Source of the DNA: Burkholderia sp. 8Y | GTDB lineage: Bacteria; Pseudomonadota; Gammaproteobacteria; Burkholderiales; Burkholderiaceae | Reading direction: 5' to 3' | Length of the DNA: 64,000 bases | Assembly (NCBI RefSeq): GCF_902506145.1 | Contig: NZ_LR733548.1 | Location: 62,001-126,000 of the forward strand | Part shown: positions 8,524 through 17,194 of the stretch, piece after piece | Layout: the number at the start of each line of letters is the position of its first letter | Numbering within the stretch: position 1 is the stretch's first letter | Notes under the pieces: generated by a model | The model's input: the letters and a program-made list of their open reading frames with translations, nothing else | What the model was told of the DNA's origin: nothing | Databases searched by the model: none | Translations under genes and position numbers: made by a program

Positions 8524-9536
8524 CAATGGCTCCAGCGGCGCCTGCCGCTGCTGCGCTTCGCAAGCTGGCGACGAGTCTCGCCGTGGCAGGCGCAGTTCTG
8601 ATGGCTGGTTGCGCGACGGGTCCTGACCGCAATCCGCACGATCCGCTCGAACCGATGAACCGGACCATCTTCACGTTCAACGACAGTGTGGACACGTACG
8701 TGGCCCGCCCGGTCGCGCAGTTTTACGTGAACTGGACGCCGAGCCCGTTCCGCACGGCGGTCAGCAACTTCTTCTCGAATCTGGGCGATTTCAGCAACTT
8801 CGCGAACAACCTGCTGCAGTTGAAGATCACGGACGCCACGGAAGACTTGATGCGTATCGCGATGAACTCCGTGTTCGGCATCGGCGGGCTGATCGACATT
8901 GCATCGCCTGCGGGCTTGCCCAAGCATCATCAGGATTTCGGGTTGACGCTCGGTCACTACGGCGTGCCGTCGGGGCCGTATGTAGTGCTGCCGCTGCTCG
9001 GTCCGAGTTCGGTGCGCGATTCGACGACCTGGCTCGTCGACTGGCGGGTGAATCCGGTGAGCTATGCGGACGCCGAACTCCGTTGGCCGCTGTATGGGGT
9101 GAACTTCGTGAGCGCGCGCGCGGACTTGCTCGGCGCGACCGATCTGCTCTCGCAAGCGGCGCTCGACAAATATGCGTTCGTGCGTGATGCCTACACGCAG
9201 CGCCGCCAGTATCTGCTGACGGGCGGCGGCACGTCGGCGACGCTGCCCGATTACGGCGACGAAGGCGCGAGCGCGCCCGAAGGAGCCAGCGCGCCGGAAG
9301 GCGCCAGCGCGCCGGAAGGCGCCAGCGCGCCGCAAGGAGCCAGCACGCCCGGCAGCGGCAGCAGCGAGCAAGGCTTGCCGAACTATGTCGATCCGGGCGC
9401 GGCGGCATCGCCTGCGGGCGGCGTGGGGCCGAAATCGCCGGCACCGGGCGCGGGCGAGACACCGAGCGCGCCGTCGCCCAATTGGAGCAAGGCGCAGGGC
9501 CTTCCTCAGTACGAAGATCCGGCGCAAAGCAAGTAA
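8520..9536 (+). CDS. mlaA: MlaA/VacJ-family outer-membrane lipoprotein with repetitive tail
   Basis: A 338-residue lipoprotein with lipobox LMAGC (C31), followed by the MlaA core: NPHDPLEPMNRTIFTFND, VAQFYVNWTPSPFRTAVSNFF, NSVFGIGGLIDIAS and GPYVVLPLLGPSSVRDS. MlaA proteins form a ring in the outer membrane that handles lipids in the outer leaflet. The conserved part ends near residue 236. The rest is a low-complexity proline/alanine/glycine tail with five EGASAP-type repeats. Its coupling to hpnN (4-base overlap) suggests that this copy serves hopanoid trafficking together with HpnN and the MlaC-like protein, rather than the housekeeping Mla system. That specialisation is inference. Confidence 0.9.
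   Translation: MTMAPAAPAAAALRKLATSLAVAGAVLMAGCATGPDRNPHDPLEPMNRTIFTFNDSVDTYVARPVAQFYVNWTPSPFRTAVSNFFSNLGDFSNFANNLLQLKITDATEDLMRIAMNSVFGIGGLIDIASPAGLPKHHQDFGLTLGHYGVPSGPYVVLPLLGPSSVRDSTTWLVDWRVNPVSYADAELRWPLYGVNFVSARADLLGATDLLSQAALDKYAFVRDAYTQRRQYLLTGGGTSATLPDYGDEGASAPEGASAPEGASAPEGASAPQGASTPGSGSSEQGLPNYVDPGAAASPAGGVGPKSPAPGAGETPSAPSPNWSKAQGLPQYEDPAQSK
9261..9350 (+). repeat. Five tandem 18-bp repeats inside the mlaA-like gene
   Basis: Five consecutive 18-bp units encode (E/Q)GAS(A/T)P in the extracytoplasmic tail of the lipoprotein. The middle units are nearly identical. Being in frame and a multiple of three, copy-number change would only lengthen or shorten the tail. Confidence 0.9.
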
Positions 9537-9562
9537 AGCCGCTGCCGGTACTGCTGCAAAAC

Positions 9563-9588
9563 GAAACGGGCGCTCACGCGCCCGTTTC
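9563..9588. terminator. Hairpin terminator between convergent mlaA-like and thioesterase genes
   Basis: GAAACGGGCG (9563-9572) pairs with CGCCCGTTTC (9579-9588) around a 6-base loop. It lies between two convergent genes and has GTTTTG on the minus-strand exit side, so it may work in both directions. The T-rich tail on the plus strand is short. Confidence 0.7.
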
Positions 9589-9592
9589 TGTC

Positions 9593-10066
9593 TCAATGCG
9601 CCGCGTCGGCGATTTCTTCGAGACTCATTTCATCGGTGGATGCTTTCGGCGCTTCCACCGCCGGTTGATCGCGCCGGTAGGCTTCGAACAACTCGTCCGC
9701 ATAGCGAATCTGCGTGCGGCCGTGCGGCGCCGGTTCGCCCTGCTCGTTCAGATTGACGAACACCATCTTCTCGACGGTCAGAATGCTCTTGCGCGTGATC
9801 TTGTTGCGCACTTCCGCGCGCAGCGTGATCGACGTGCGGCCAAAGTTCGTCGCGGCGATGCCCAGTTCGATGATGTCGCCCTGACGCGCCGAGCTGACGA
9901 AGTTGATCTCCGACATGAACTTGGTCACGACGCGCTGGTTGCCCAGTTGAGAGATGGCGTAGATGGCGGCTTCTTCGTCGATCCAGCGCAGCAGGCTGCC
10001 GCCGAACAAGGTGCCGTTAGGGTTGAGGTCTTCCGGCTTGACCCACTTGCGAGTGTGAAAATTCAT
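9593..10066 (-). CDS. Acyl-CoA thioesterase, hotdog fold (YciA-like)
   Basis: A 157-residue single hotdog-domain protein. Conserved features are LNPNGTLFGGSLLRWIDEEAA, with the catalytic-type acidic residue after the GG turn, KFMSEINFVSSARQGDIIELG and GRTSITLRAEV. These enzymes hydrolyse acyl-CoA thioesters in the cytoplasm. The ATG at 10066 has GAGGAA upstream; a longer frame exists but lacks such a site. It lies 119 bp downstream of hpnG and could be the last gene of the hopanoid operon or an independent unit. A link to hopanoid metabolism is not supported beyond position. Confidence 0.88.
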   Translation of the reverse strand: MNFHTRKWVKPEDLNPNGTLFGGSLLRWIDEEAAIYAISQLGNQRVVTKFMSEINFVSSARQGDIIELGIAATNFGRTSITLRAEVRNKITRKSILTVEKMVFVNLNEQGEPAPHGRTQIRYADELFEAYRRDQPAVEAPKASTDEMSLEEIADAAH

Positions 10067-10185
10067 GGTGCGCTTCCTCTTTCGTTCCTGCGATGGCTGC
10101 GTACGGTCGGCAGCCAAACTAGGGTTTTCCCTGATTATAACCAACGTGAGGGTTAACCCGCAGAAAGCAAGACTAACGAGCCGCG

Positions 10186-10935
10186 CTAGTCGAAAGAAAG
10201 CGCCCGCGCCTTATCGAGCGCATGGCGCGCGTGAACCAGCGTCGCGCGGGCGGCGCGTGCGTCGCCTGCCAGCCGCAGCAGCGCGCCGATCTGCGACGGC
10301 TGACGCGCGAGCTCACGCAGAATCGGACCGATGGCGGTCGTGCCGTCGTCGCGCAGGCCGGCAGTCGCGGCGGGCGGCAGCGTGCGCCACGCCGGATCGA
10401 CCACCGCGCGGCACACGGCGAACGGCAAGCCGCGCGCCGTCGCGATCGCGCCAGCGATATGCGATTCCATATCTACCGCCAGCGCGCCCGTCGACGAATG
10501 CAGCGACCGCTTGTCCGACTCGCTCGTGACCGGCGCGGCGACGCCCGCCATCGGGCCGCAGCGCGTGATGCGGGCAAGCGACGTGTGGGCGAACGCTTCC
10601 ACGATGCGCGCGGACCACGCGGCATCGGTCGGCAAGGTGCCGAACGGCCCCGACACGCTCTGCGCGACGATCAGCGCGCCCGGCTCCAGATCCGGCGCGA
10701 GCCCCCCTGCCGTGCCGAAGCTGATGATGCCCGAACAGCCGCGCGCGACGGCATCGGACAGCGCGCGTTCGAGCCAGTCGGCGCGCGCGGCGAACACGGC
10801 ATCGACGCCGCGTCCGCGCACGATCTTCGCCTCGAACGCCATGCCCGTCACCGCGACGACCGGCGCGCCGCCCGAAGCGCCGGAAGCGCCCGAGGCACGC
10901 GAGAGCGCGGCGGAACGTGGGTCGCGTGCGTTCAC
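10186..10935 (-). CDS. hpnG: Hopanoid-associated phosphorylase HpnG
   Basis: A 249-residue nucleoside-phosphorylase-like protein. Visible features are the N-terminal VVAVTGMAFEAKIVRG, the phosphate/ribose loop GIISFGTAGGLAPDLEPG and the purine-site segment LAVDMESHIAGAIATARGLPFAVCR. In hopanoid producers HpnG removes adenine from adenosylhopane to give ribosylhopane, an intermediate of C35 extended hopanoids. The start is a GTG overlapping the shc stop (GTGA), so it is translated with shc. The enzyme that makes its substrate, radical-SAM HpnH, is not in this window. Confidence 0.88.
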   Translation of the reverse strand: MNARDPRSAALSRASGASGASGGAPVVAVTGMAFEAKIVRGRGVDAVFAARADWLERALSDAVARGCSGIISFGTAGGLAPDLEPGALIVAQSVSGPFGTLPTDAAWSARIVEAFAHTSLARITRCGPMAGVAAPVTSESDKRSLHSSTGALAVDMESHIAGAIATARGLPFAVCRAVVDPAWRTLPPAATAGLRDDGTTAIGPILRELARQPSQIGALLRLAGDARAARATLVHARHALDKARALSFD

Positions 10936-12911
10936 ATGCCCGCCGTCACGCGCGTCTCGCCTTCGCGCGTCAGGTTGCGGTAACGCGCGAGCGCCCACAA
11001 CGGGAAGAACTTGCGATAGCCGTGATAGCGCAGATAGAAGACGCGCGGAAAGCCCGTCGCGGTGAAGCGGGTTTCGTCCCACAGGCCATGCGCCTGCTGC
11101 GTCCGCACGAGATAGTCGATGCCCCGCGCGACCGCCGGATGCTCCACGAGCCCCGCCGCCATCAGCCCGAGCAGCGCCCACGCCGTCTGCGACGCGGTGC
11201 TCGGCGCCTGTTCGTAGCCGCGATAGTCGAGCTTGTAACTCTCGCCGTCCTCGCCCCAGCCGCCGTCCGCGTTTTGAATGCCGATGAGCCATTCCGCGCC
11301 GCGCTTCATGCGCGAGTCCGTCGGCGCGACGCCCGCCGCGTTCAGCGCGCAGAGCGCCGACCACGTGCCGTAGACGTAATTCATGCCCCAGCGCCCGTAC
11401 CAGCTTCCGTCGCGCTCCTGATGCTTCACGATGTAGTCGAACGCGCGGCGCGCCGGTTCGCTGTTCGCGGGCGTTTCGCCGAGTTGCGCGAGCATCGAGA
11501 GGCAGCGGGCGGACACGTCGACGGTCGGCGGGTCGAGCAGCGCGCCGTGATCCGAAAACGGAATGTTGTTCAGGTAGTACTGCGTGTTCTCCGGCTCGAA
11601 TGCGCCCCAGCCGCCATCGCTGCTCTGCATGCCGACGACCCATTCGCGGGCGCGCGAAATCGCCTCGTCGAACATGGCGGTGCCGTTTTCGCGGCCCGCG
11701 CGCTCCATCGCCATCGCGACGACGGCGGTGTCATCGACATCCGGATAGTGCGGGTTCGCGAACTGGAACGCCCAGCCGCCGGGCCGCACGTTCGGGCGAC
11801 GCGAAATCCAGTCGCCGCGCACATCCAGAATCTGCAACGGACGCAGCCATTCGAGCCCGCGCGCCACCGCCGCGCGCGCTTTAGGCATGCCGGTTTCGAG
11901 CAGCGCGTGCGCGGCGAGCGACGTGTCCCACACGGGCGACAGGCACGGCTGACAATAGGCTTCGCCGTCGTCCGCTTCGTCGATGACGAGCAGCTTGTCC
12001 ACCGACTTGCGCGCGATCGCGCGGTTCGGATGCTCCGGCGGATAGCCGAGCACGTCGTACATCATGACCGAGTTGGCCATCGCCGGAAAAATCGCGCCGA
12101 GCCCGTCCTCGCCGTTCAGCCGCTCGTCGACGAAACGCACGGCCTCCGCGATCGCACGCTCGCGGCCGGCCTTCGGGAAGGCGCCGTCGGTCGCGCGCAG
12201 CACGGTATCGACGACGCGGAAAAACGTGAACCAGCCACGGCTCTGATGCCCCGCGCGCTCTGGCATGCCGGTGTTCACGGGCGGTTCGACGAACACTTCG
12301 TCGATACGCACGCCGCGCGGATTGCGCGCCACCGGCCGTTTCGCGTTGAGCACGAGCAACGGCACGATCACCGTGCGCGCCCAGTACGAGACCTTCGACA
12401 GGTGAAACGGAAACCACATCGGCAGGCGCATGATTTCGACGGGCATCATCGGCACCGCGCGCCACGACACCACGCCGAAGAGCGCGAGCAGAATGCGCGT
12501 GAAGACGTTCACCTTCTCCGCGCCGCCCGCCGCGAGAATGGCCTGGCGGGCGCGCTGCATGTGCGGCGCGTCGGGGGAATCGCCGATCATCTTCAACGCG
12601 AAGTACGCCTTCACGGTCGCCGAGACGTCCATCGCGCCGTCCCTGAAGAGCGGCCAGCCGCCGTCTTCGCGCTGAATGCGGCGCAGATAGCGGCCGATCT
12701 TCGCTTCCAGCTTCGCGTCAGCGGTCTCGCCGAGGTAATGGACGAGCAGCACGTATTCGGCGGGAATCGTTGCGTCGGCTTCAAGCTCGTAGAGCCAGTA
12801 GCCTTCGGGAAACTGCGCCGCGAGCAGCGCGTCGGTGGCGTGGGTGACGGCGTGGTCGAGCGCGGCGTGCGACGCCGGCGCGCCCACGGCCGACAGGGAC
12901 AAATCGTTCAT
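10932..12911 (-). CDS. shc: Squalene-hopene cyclase
   Basis: A 659-residue enzyme that cyclises squalene to hopene/diplopterol at the inner membrane. The catalytic acid motif DVDDTA is present at about residues 390-395 (HYPDVDDTAVVAMAM). Several QW repeats that stabilise the alpha-barrel are seen: IQREDGGWPLF, MQSSDGGWGAFEPENT, HQERDGSWYGRWGMNY and IQNADGGWGED. Length matches bacterial SHCs. The start ATG overlaps the hpnE stop by one base (TGATG), and the stop overlaps hpnG, so hpnD-hpnE-shc-hpnG form one tightly packed operon. Confidence 0.97.
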   Translation of the reverse strand: MNDLSLSAVGAPASHAALDHAVTHATDALLAAQFPEGYWLYELEADATIPAEYVLLVHYLGETADAKLEAKIGRYLRRIQREDGGWPLFRDGAMDVSATVKAYFALKMIGDSPDAPHMQRARQAILAAGGAEKVNVFTRILLALFGVVSWRAVPMMPVEIMRLPMWFPFHLSKVSYWARTVIVPLLVLNAKRPVARNPRGVRIDEVFVEPPVNTGMPERAGHQSRGWFTFFRVVDTVLRATDGAFPKAGRERAIAEAVRFVDERLNGEDGLGAIFPAMANSVMMYDVLGYPPEHPNRAIARKSVDKLLVIDEADDGEAYCQPCLSPVWDTSLAAHALLETGMPKARAAVARGLEWLRPLQILDVRGDWISRRPNVRPGGWAFQFANPHYPDVDDTAVVAMAMERAGRENGTAMFDEAISRAREWVVGMQSSDGGWGAFEPENTQYYLNNIPFSDHGALLDPPTVDVSARCLSMLAQLGETPANSEPARRAFDYIVKHQERDGSWYGRWGMNYVYGTWSALCALNAAGVAPTDSRMKRGAEWLIGIQNADGGWGEDGESYKLDYRGYEQAPSTASQTAWALLGLMAAGLVEHPAVARGIDYLVRTQQAHGLWDETRFTATGFPRVFYLRYHGYRKFFPLWALARYRNLTREGETRVTAGM

Positions 12912-14197
12912 CAGCGTTCCATCGATGGGTTCAACAGCACGTCCGCGGCTTTCTGGCCGGAGCGGATCGCGCCTTCGATCGTCGCGGGGAGGCCGGTGGC
13001 CGTCCAGTCGCCCGCGAGCGTGAGATTGGGCCAGCGCGTGCGCGTCGCGGCCCGCAAACCTTCCTGCGAGGGCACCGCCGCGAAGGTCGCGCGCTCTTCG
13101 GCGACGACCTGCCACGGCGGCATCGGCACGGGCGGCATCCGCACGGCGTTGGCTGCGTCCCGCCAGACAGCCGCCGCGATGTCCTCGTGCGGCGTCGAGA
13201 GCAGGCGATCCGCGCTGACGATGGTGGCCGTCAGCCGGCCATCGCTCGCGTACAGCCAGTCCGCCGCGCCGTTCACGAAGAACGTCAGCCGCTCGGCGCC
13301 GATCGAACCGATCGGCGCATCGACGGCGAAGTGCACCGTGACGATCGCGCGGAATTCATCGGGCGCGACGATCTCCGGCAGCAGCGCGCGCGCCGCGTCG
13401 GGCGGCACGGCCAGCACGACGCCATCGCCCGCGCCGAGCGCGACAGGCTCGCCCGCGCCCTCGAAAGCGAGCGAGCTTACCCGTTCCTTCGAATCCGTGC
13501 CGGAAAAGCCGATGCCCGTGGCCCGCGCGCCGAGCCGGATATCCGCGCCGCCGTATTGCAAAAGCCGTAGCGCGGGCTCGACGAACGCGTGCGCCAGGCC
13601 GTTCTTCGCGACGAGCGGCCGGCACGCCTGTCCGCCCGCCGCGAGCGTCTCGCGCAGCAGATTCGAGGCGACCGTCGCGCTGGCTTCGGAGGGGTCCGCG
13701 TTGAGGAGGGTGCGCAACAGCGGCCGTGCGAGCCGATCCCAGACGCGGCCGCGCGCGCGCAGCGATTGCTCGACGGTGCGCCCCGGCTTGCCAAAGAAAA
13801 GCGGCAGCATGGCGAGATAGTCGGCGGGCTGCGTGCCGGGCAGACGCGCCTCGGCGTCGAAGACCCAGCGCGGCAGGCGACCCGGCGTCATGCGCAGCGT
13901 CCACGCCTGCCCGCTCGCCGCATCGAAGAACGGATAGTCGGGCTGCGTCGGGCCGCTCACGCTATCGGCCGAGCCGATGGCGCGCAGATAGGCGAGCGTC
14001 GCGTGATCGCCCGACAGCAGCAGATGGCAGCCGTTGTCGACCGTCATGCCGAGCTTGGCGTCGAAATACGAGCGGCTGCGGCCGCCGGCGTGCGGCGCGG
14101 ACTCGTGCAGGACGACGCGCGCGCCGCGCCGCTGCGCCTGCACCGCGGCGGCGAGGCCGGCGAGACCGGCCCCGACGACGTGTACGAGCCGGGACAT
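12911..14197 (-). CDS. hpnE: Hydroxysqualene dehydroxylase HpnE
   Basis: A 428-residue FAD-dependent amine-oxidase/desaturase-like protein. The N-terminal dinucleotide-binding motif reads HVVGAGLAGLAAAVQA, followed by a second glycine-rich FAD contact GGRSRSYFD. The C-terminal FAD motif is LTLAGDWTATGLPATIEGAIRSG (split here only for reading). In the HpnCDE route it reduces hydroxysqualene to squalene. The upstream frame is open but shows no conserved sequence. The start overlaps the hpnD stop by one base (TGATG). Confidence 0.93.
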   Translation of the reverse strand: MSRLVHVVGAGLAGLAAAVQAQRRGARVVLHESAPHAGGRSRSYFDAKLGMTVDNGCHLLLSGDHATLAYLRAIGSADSVSGPTQPDYPFFDAASGQAWTLRMTPGRLPRWVFDAEARLPGTQPADYLAMLPLFFGKPGRTVEQSLRARGRVWDRLARPLLRTLLNADPSEASATVASNLLRETLAAGGQACRPLVAKNGLAHAFVEPALRLLQYGGADIRLGARATGIGFSGTDSKERVSSLAFEGAGEPVALGAGDGVVLAVPPDAARALLPEIVAPDEFRAIVTVHFAVDAPIGSIGAERLTFFVNGAADWLYASDGRLTATIVSADRLLSTPHEDIAAAVWRDAANAVRMPPVPMPPWQVVAEERATFAAVPSQEGLRAATRTRWPNLTLAGDWTATGLPATIEGAIRSGQKAADVLLNPSMER

Positions 14198-15045
14198 CAG
14201 AGAAGATTGCGTGCGACGATCCACAACAGGCGCGCACGCGGCGTACGCACGCGCGTGCGCGGCAGGTCGAAGCCGCGTTTCAGGTTCGCGTCGAGCACCG
14301 TGCGATACGCCGCCGACATGATGCGCGGCGCGCGCACCTCGTGGCGCGGCGACGCCGCCATGATCGCGTCGGACTGCGCGTAGTGGCCTTTCGCGCGCTC
14401 GGCGAGCACCGCGCACACGCGCGGCAGGCGCGCATCGCCGACGATCGCCGCCGGACTGGTCGTCGCGATGCCTTCGCGCGCGAGCAGTTCGCGCGGCAGA
14501 TAGACGCGGCCGATGGCGGCGTCTTCGTCGATATCGCGCAGGATGTTGGTCAGTTGCAGCGCGCGCCCGAGGTGATGCGCGAGCCGCCGGCCCGCGTCTT
14601 CCTGCATCCCGAAGATTCTCACCGACAGCCGCCCGACCGCGCTCGCGACACGGTCGCAATACAAATCCAGCGTGGCTTCGTCGGGCGCGACGATGTCGCC
14701 GGCGGCGTCCATCGCCATGCCGTCGATCACGGCGTGGAAGTCGTCGCGAGACAGGTGGAACGCGTGGATGTGGCGGGTGAGCGCCTCGAGGGTGCGCTTG
14801 GGCGCGCCGCGATAGCAGGCGTCGATGTCCTCGCGCCAGCCGTCGAGCGCGAGCGCGCGTTCGCGCCGCGGCAGCGCGCCTTCGTCGGCGATGTCGTCCA
14901 CCGCGCGGCAGAAAGCGTAGATCTGGTACATCGCGTCGCGCTGCGCAGCCGGCAGGATGCGCATGGCGAGGTAGAACGAACTTCCCGACGATGCCTTCGC
15001 GGCGTCGGTGGTGGTTTCGTCGGCGATGAAATTGGAAACGGCCAA
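14197..15045 (-). CDS. hpnD: Presqualene diphosphate synthase HpnD
   Basis: A 282-residue trans-isoprenyl diphosphate synthase. Both aspartate-rich Mg-binding regions are visible: CRAVDDIADE near residue 50 and LQLTNILRDIDEDA near 165, with YLPRELL downstream. HpnD condenses two farnesyl diphosphates to presqualene diphosphate. The best start is TTG at 15045, preceded by GGAG six bases upstream. It is the first gene of the hopanoid operon; the partner HpnC normally acts next and is usually adjacent, but no hpnC is found here. It is therefore either elsewhere or replaced. Confidence 0.92.
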   Translation of the reverse strand: MAVSNFIADETTTDAAKASSGSSFYLAMRILPAAQRDAMYQIYAFCRAVDDIADEGALPRRERALALDGWREDIDACYRGAPKRTLEALTRHIHAFHLSRDDFHAVIDGMAMDAAGDIVAPDEATLDLYCDRVASAVGRLSVRIFGMQEDAGRRLAHHLGRALQLTNILRDIDEDAAIGRVYLPRELLAREGIATTSPAAIVGDARLPRVCAVLAERAKGHYAQSDAIMAASPRHEVRAPRIMSAAYRTVLDANLKRGFDLPRTRVRTPRARLLWIVARNLL

Positions 15046-15256
15046 GACGGACTCCGCTGTGGCGCCCCCAAGGGCAAATTAAGAGATCGGGCGCCGGTTC
15101 CGACGATCCCGGGAAGCGCGCGGAACGACGTGGCGCTGAGAGGGAATGACCGAAGGAGACGGCCGGCGCGCGGCGGCTGCGAACTGCGCCGGAAGCGGCT
15201 AGGAGTATACCAATGATTCGCGGCGGTTGCGCCTTGCGGCGGCGCGTGCGGCCCGA

Positions 15257-16198
15257 TCAGGCGAAGCCGGCGCAGCGGTTGCGGCCTTCGCGCTTCGCCA
15301 CGTACAGCGCGGCGTCGGCCTCGTTGATGAGCGCCTCGTACGACGACGTCACCTCGCGCCGCGCGCACGCGACGCCGACGCTCGCCGTCACCGGCACGCG
15401 CGCGCCCTGCACGTCGATGGGCGTTTCGCAAATCGCGCGGCGAACTTTCTCGGCGACGATCATCGCGTCCTCGAAATGCGTGCACGGCAGAAGCAGCGCG
15501 AATTCCTCGCCGCCGAAGCGCCCGAACACGTCCTGCACGCGCACCGCCGCCGCGACGCGCTCGGCCATCACGCGCAGCACCGTGTCGCCGACCAGATGGC
15601 CGAACTCGTCGTTGATGCGCTTGAAGTGGTCCAGATCGAACAGCAGCATCGACAGATCGCCGCCGTAGCGTTGCCAGCGCGAGAATTCGTCGCGGATGCG
15701 CAGCTCGAAATAACGCCGGTTCGCGATGCCGGTCAGCCCGTCGCGATCGGCGAATTCCTGGAGCTTCGCCACGGCTTCGTCGCGGGCGCGCTGCATCATG
15801 CTCGCGTGCGTGGCATCGGAAATCGTCACGCAGACGGCGCGCACTTCGCGCTCGTGCGTGAGCGGCATGAACGTGCAGTCCTGCTGCATGAAGTCGACGC
15901 CGCCGGTAATGGGCCGGTCGTGATCGAACTTGAAGAGATACGGCCGCTGCTCCCACGAACTGAACGCGAAGCTGCCTAGCTGAAACACGCTTTCGACCTT
16001 GCGCGTGAGCCACACGCGCGGCAGTTCCGGAAAGCTCGCGAAAATCGACTTGCCCGTGACCTGCTCGGCCGTCCTGCCGCTGTGGTCCGCCATGAAGCGG
16101 TTCCACATGAGCACGTTGAGATCGCGGTCGAGCACGAAAATGCCGAAGCCCACGCGCTCGATCACCAGTTCGCTCAGCACATGCCGCAGTTGTTCCAT
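15257..16198 (-). CDS. PAS-GGDEF diguanylate cyclase
   Basis: A 313-residue protein. The N-terminal PAS domain (about 8-130, with FGIFVLDRDLNVLMWNRFM) is followed by a GGDEF domain with an intact active site GGEEF at 229-233. A product-inhibition I-site RVQD (R220-D223) is placed exactly five residues before it. It should therefore make cyclic di-GMP and be feedback inhibited. No membrane segment is seen, so it is cytoplasmic. It lies 11 bases after the CheC-like gene and shares its transcript, suggesting that the receiver/phosphatase pair sets its activity. Confidence 0.92.
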   Translation of the reverse strand: MEQLRHVLSELVIERVGFGIFVLDRDLNVLMWNRFMADHSGRTAEQVTGKSIFASFPELPRVWLTRKVESVFQLGSFAFSSWEQRPYLFKFDHDRPITGGVDFMQQDCTFMPLTHEREVRAVCVTISDATHASMMQRARDEAVAKLQEFADRDGLTGIANRRYFELRIRDEFSRWQRYGGDLSMLLFDLDHFKRINDEFGHLVGDTVLRVMAERVAAAVRVQDVFGRFGGEEFALLLPCTHFEDAMIVAEKVRRAICETPIDVQGARVPVTASVGVACARREVTSSYEALINEADAALYVAKREGRNRCAGFA

Positions 16199-16209
16199 GT
16201 CGGCGCGGG

Positions 16210-16833
16210 TCAGAAGCTGGAAAGAAGCGCGTCGAGCGCCTCGTTCAGATGCGCAATGGCGTCTTCGGCCATCAGCATCACGAGATGCGCGCGGAAGCTG
16301 TGGTCCTCCAGCGCGAAGTTGACTTCGAGCAGCAGCGCCGTTTTCCACGCGAGCATCGCGGGCTGAAAGACTTCTTCCAGCGCGAGTTCCGCGCCGAGCA
16401 TGCCCGGCGGGGAAAAAATCGGCGCGCGGCCGAGGCGGTCGAGAATGCACGACACGCACGCGCCGATCAGCACCGTCGCGACGTCGAACACGAGTTCGGT
16501 GCGCGTGGTCGCTTCGTAGGTGGACTTCGTGTAGGGATCGTCGACGAGCGCGCAGAGGTCATCCACGCTGCCGCTCTTGCACAGCACGATCGCCTCGCCC
16601 TTGATGTCGGAGCGAAAGCCCTGCCGCACGGCGGTCACGGCGTCCGTGATGCCCGTCATTTCGCGCAGCGCCGCCGACGCTTCGGCCACGCTTACCACGC
16701 GCACGCGCGGCACCGACAGTTCGATGAACGTGCCGAGCAGCTTCGACAGGCGCGTCGCGGCCTGGCCCATCGCCATGTTGGCGACTTCCTGCAGCGCGTC
16801 GCGCTGGTCTTCGTTGAGGGCGGGTTCAACCAT
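16210..16833 (-). CDS. CheC-like phosphatase
   Basis: A 207-residue protein of the CheC/CheX/FliY phosphatase group. The first catalytic signature is intact: E16 and N19 in LQEVANMAMGQAATRLS. In the pseudo-symmetrical second site the expected E-x-x-N pattern reads FDVATVLIGACV, so glutamate and asparagine are replaced. Such proteins dephosphorylate receiver domains, and the natural target here is the receiver encoded just upstream, whose gene overlaps this one by 8 bases. No other chemotaxis genes are nearby. A link from receiver phosphorylation to the downstream cyclase is inference. Confidence 0.82.
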   Translation of the reverse strand: MVEPALNEDQRDALQEVANMAMGQAATRLSKLLGTFIELSVPRVRVVSVAEASAALREMTGITDAVTAVRQGFRSDIKGEAIVLCKSGSVDDLCALVDDPYTKSTYEATTRTELVFDVATVLIGACVSCILDRLGRAPIFSPPGMLGAELALEEVFQPAMLAWKTALLLEVNFALEDHSFRAHLVMLMAEDAIAHLNEALDALLSSF

Positions 16834-17194
16834 GGAGACCGTACTCCTTCAGAACGGGACGCAGCGCCTCGGGCGTCACGGGCTTCGGCAAAAACGCGAT
16901 GGCGCCGAGTGCGCGCACGCGCTCCTGCGCCAACGGCTGCACATCGGCGGACACGACGATCACGAACGTGTTGAGGTCTTCGTGCTGCAAGGCATCGAGC
17001 ACCTGATAGCCGGTCATGTCCGGCATCGTCAGGTCGAGGAACAGGACGGATGCGCGGCCCGCCCGATACAGCGCGAGCGCTTCGCGTCCATTCGTCGCGT
17101 AGGAGATATCGACGTCCCAGTCCTCGGGCAGTGCGCGCGTCAACACCTTGCGCGCGAGCAGGGAATCATCGGCAATGACAATCGGCAAAGGCAT
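16826..17194 (-). CDS. Stand-alone receiver domain (CheY-like)
   Basis: A 122-residue single-domain response regulator. The acidic pair is ADD (D9, D10), the phosphoacceptor is D54 in LFLDLTMPDMTGY, and K104 sits in FLPKPVTPEAL. There is no output domain. It is the first gene of a three-gene operon with a CheC-like phosphatase and a PAS-GGDEF cyclase. The divergent hybrid histidine kinase at 17861 is a possible phosphodonor, though 666 bp separate them. Confidence 0.88.
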   Translation of the reverse strand: MPLPIVIADDSLLARKVLTRALPEDWDVDISYATNGREALALYRAGRASVLFLDLTMPDMTGYQVLDALQHEDLNTFVIVVSADVQPLAQERVRALGAIAFLPKPVTPEALRPVLKEYGLHG

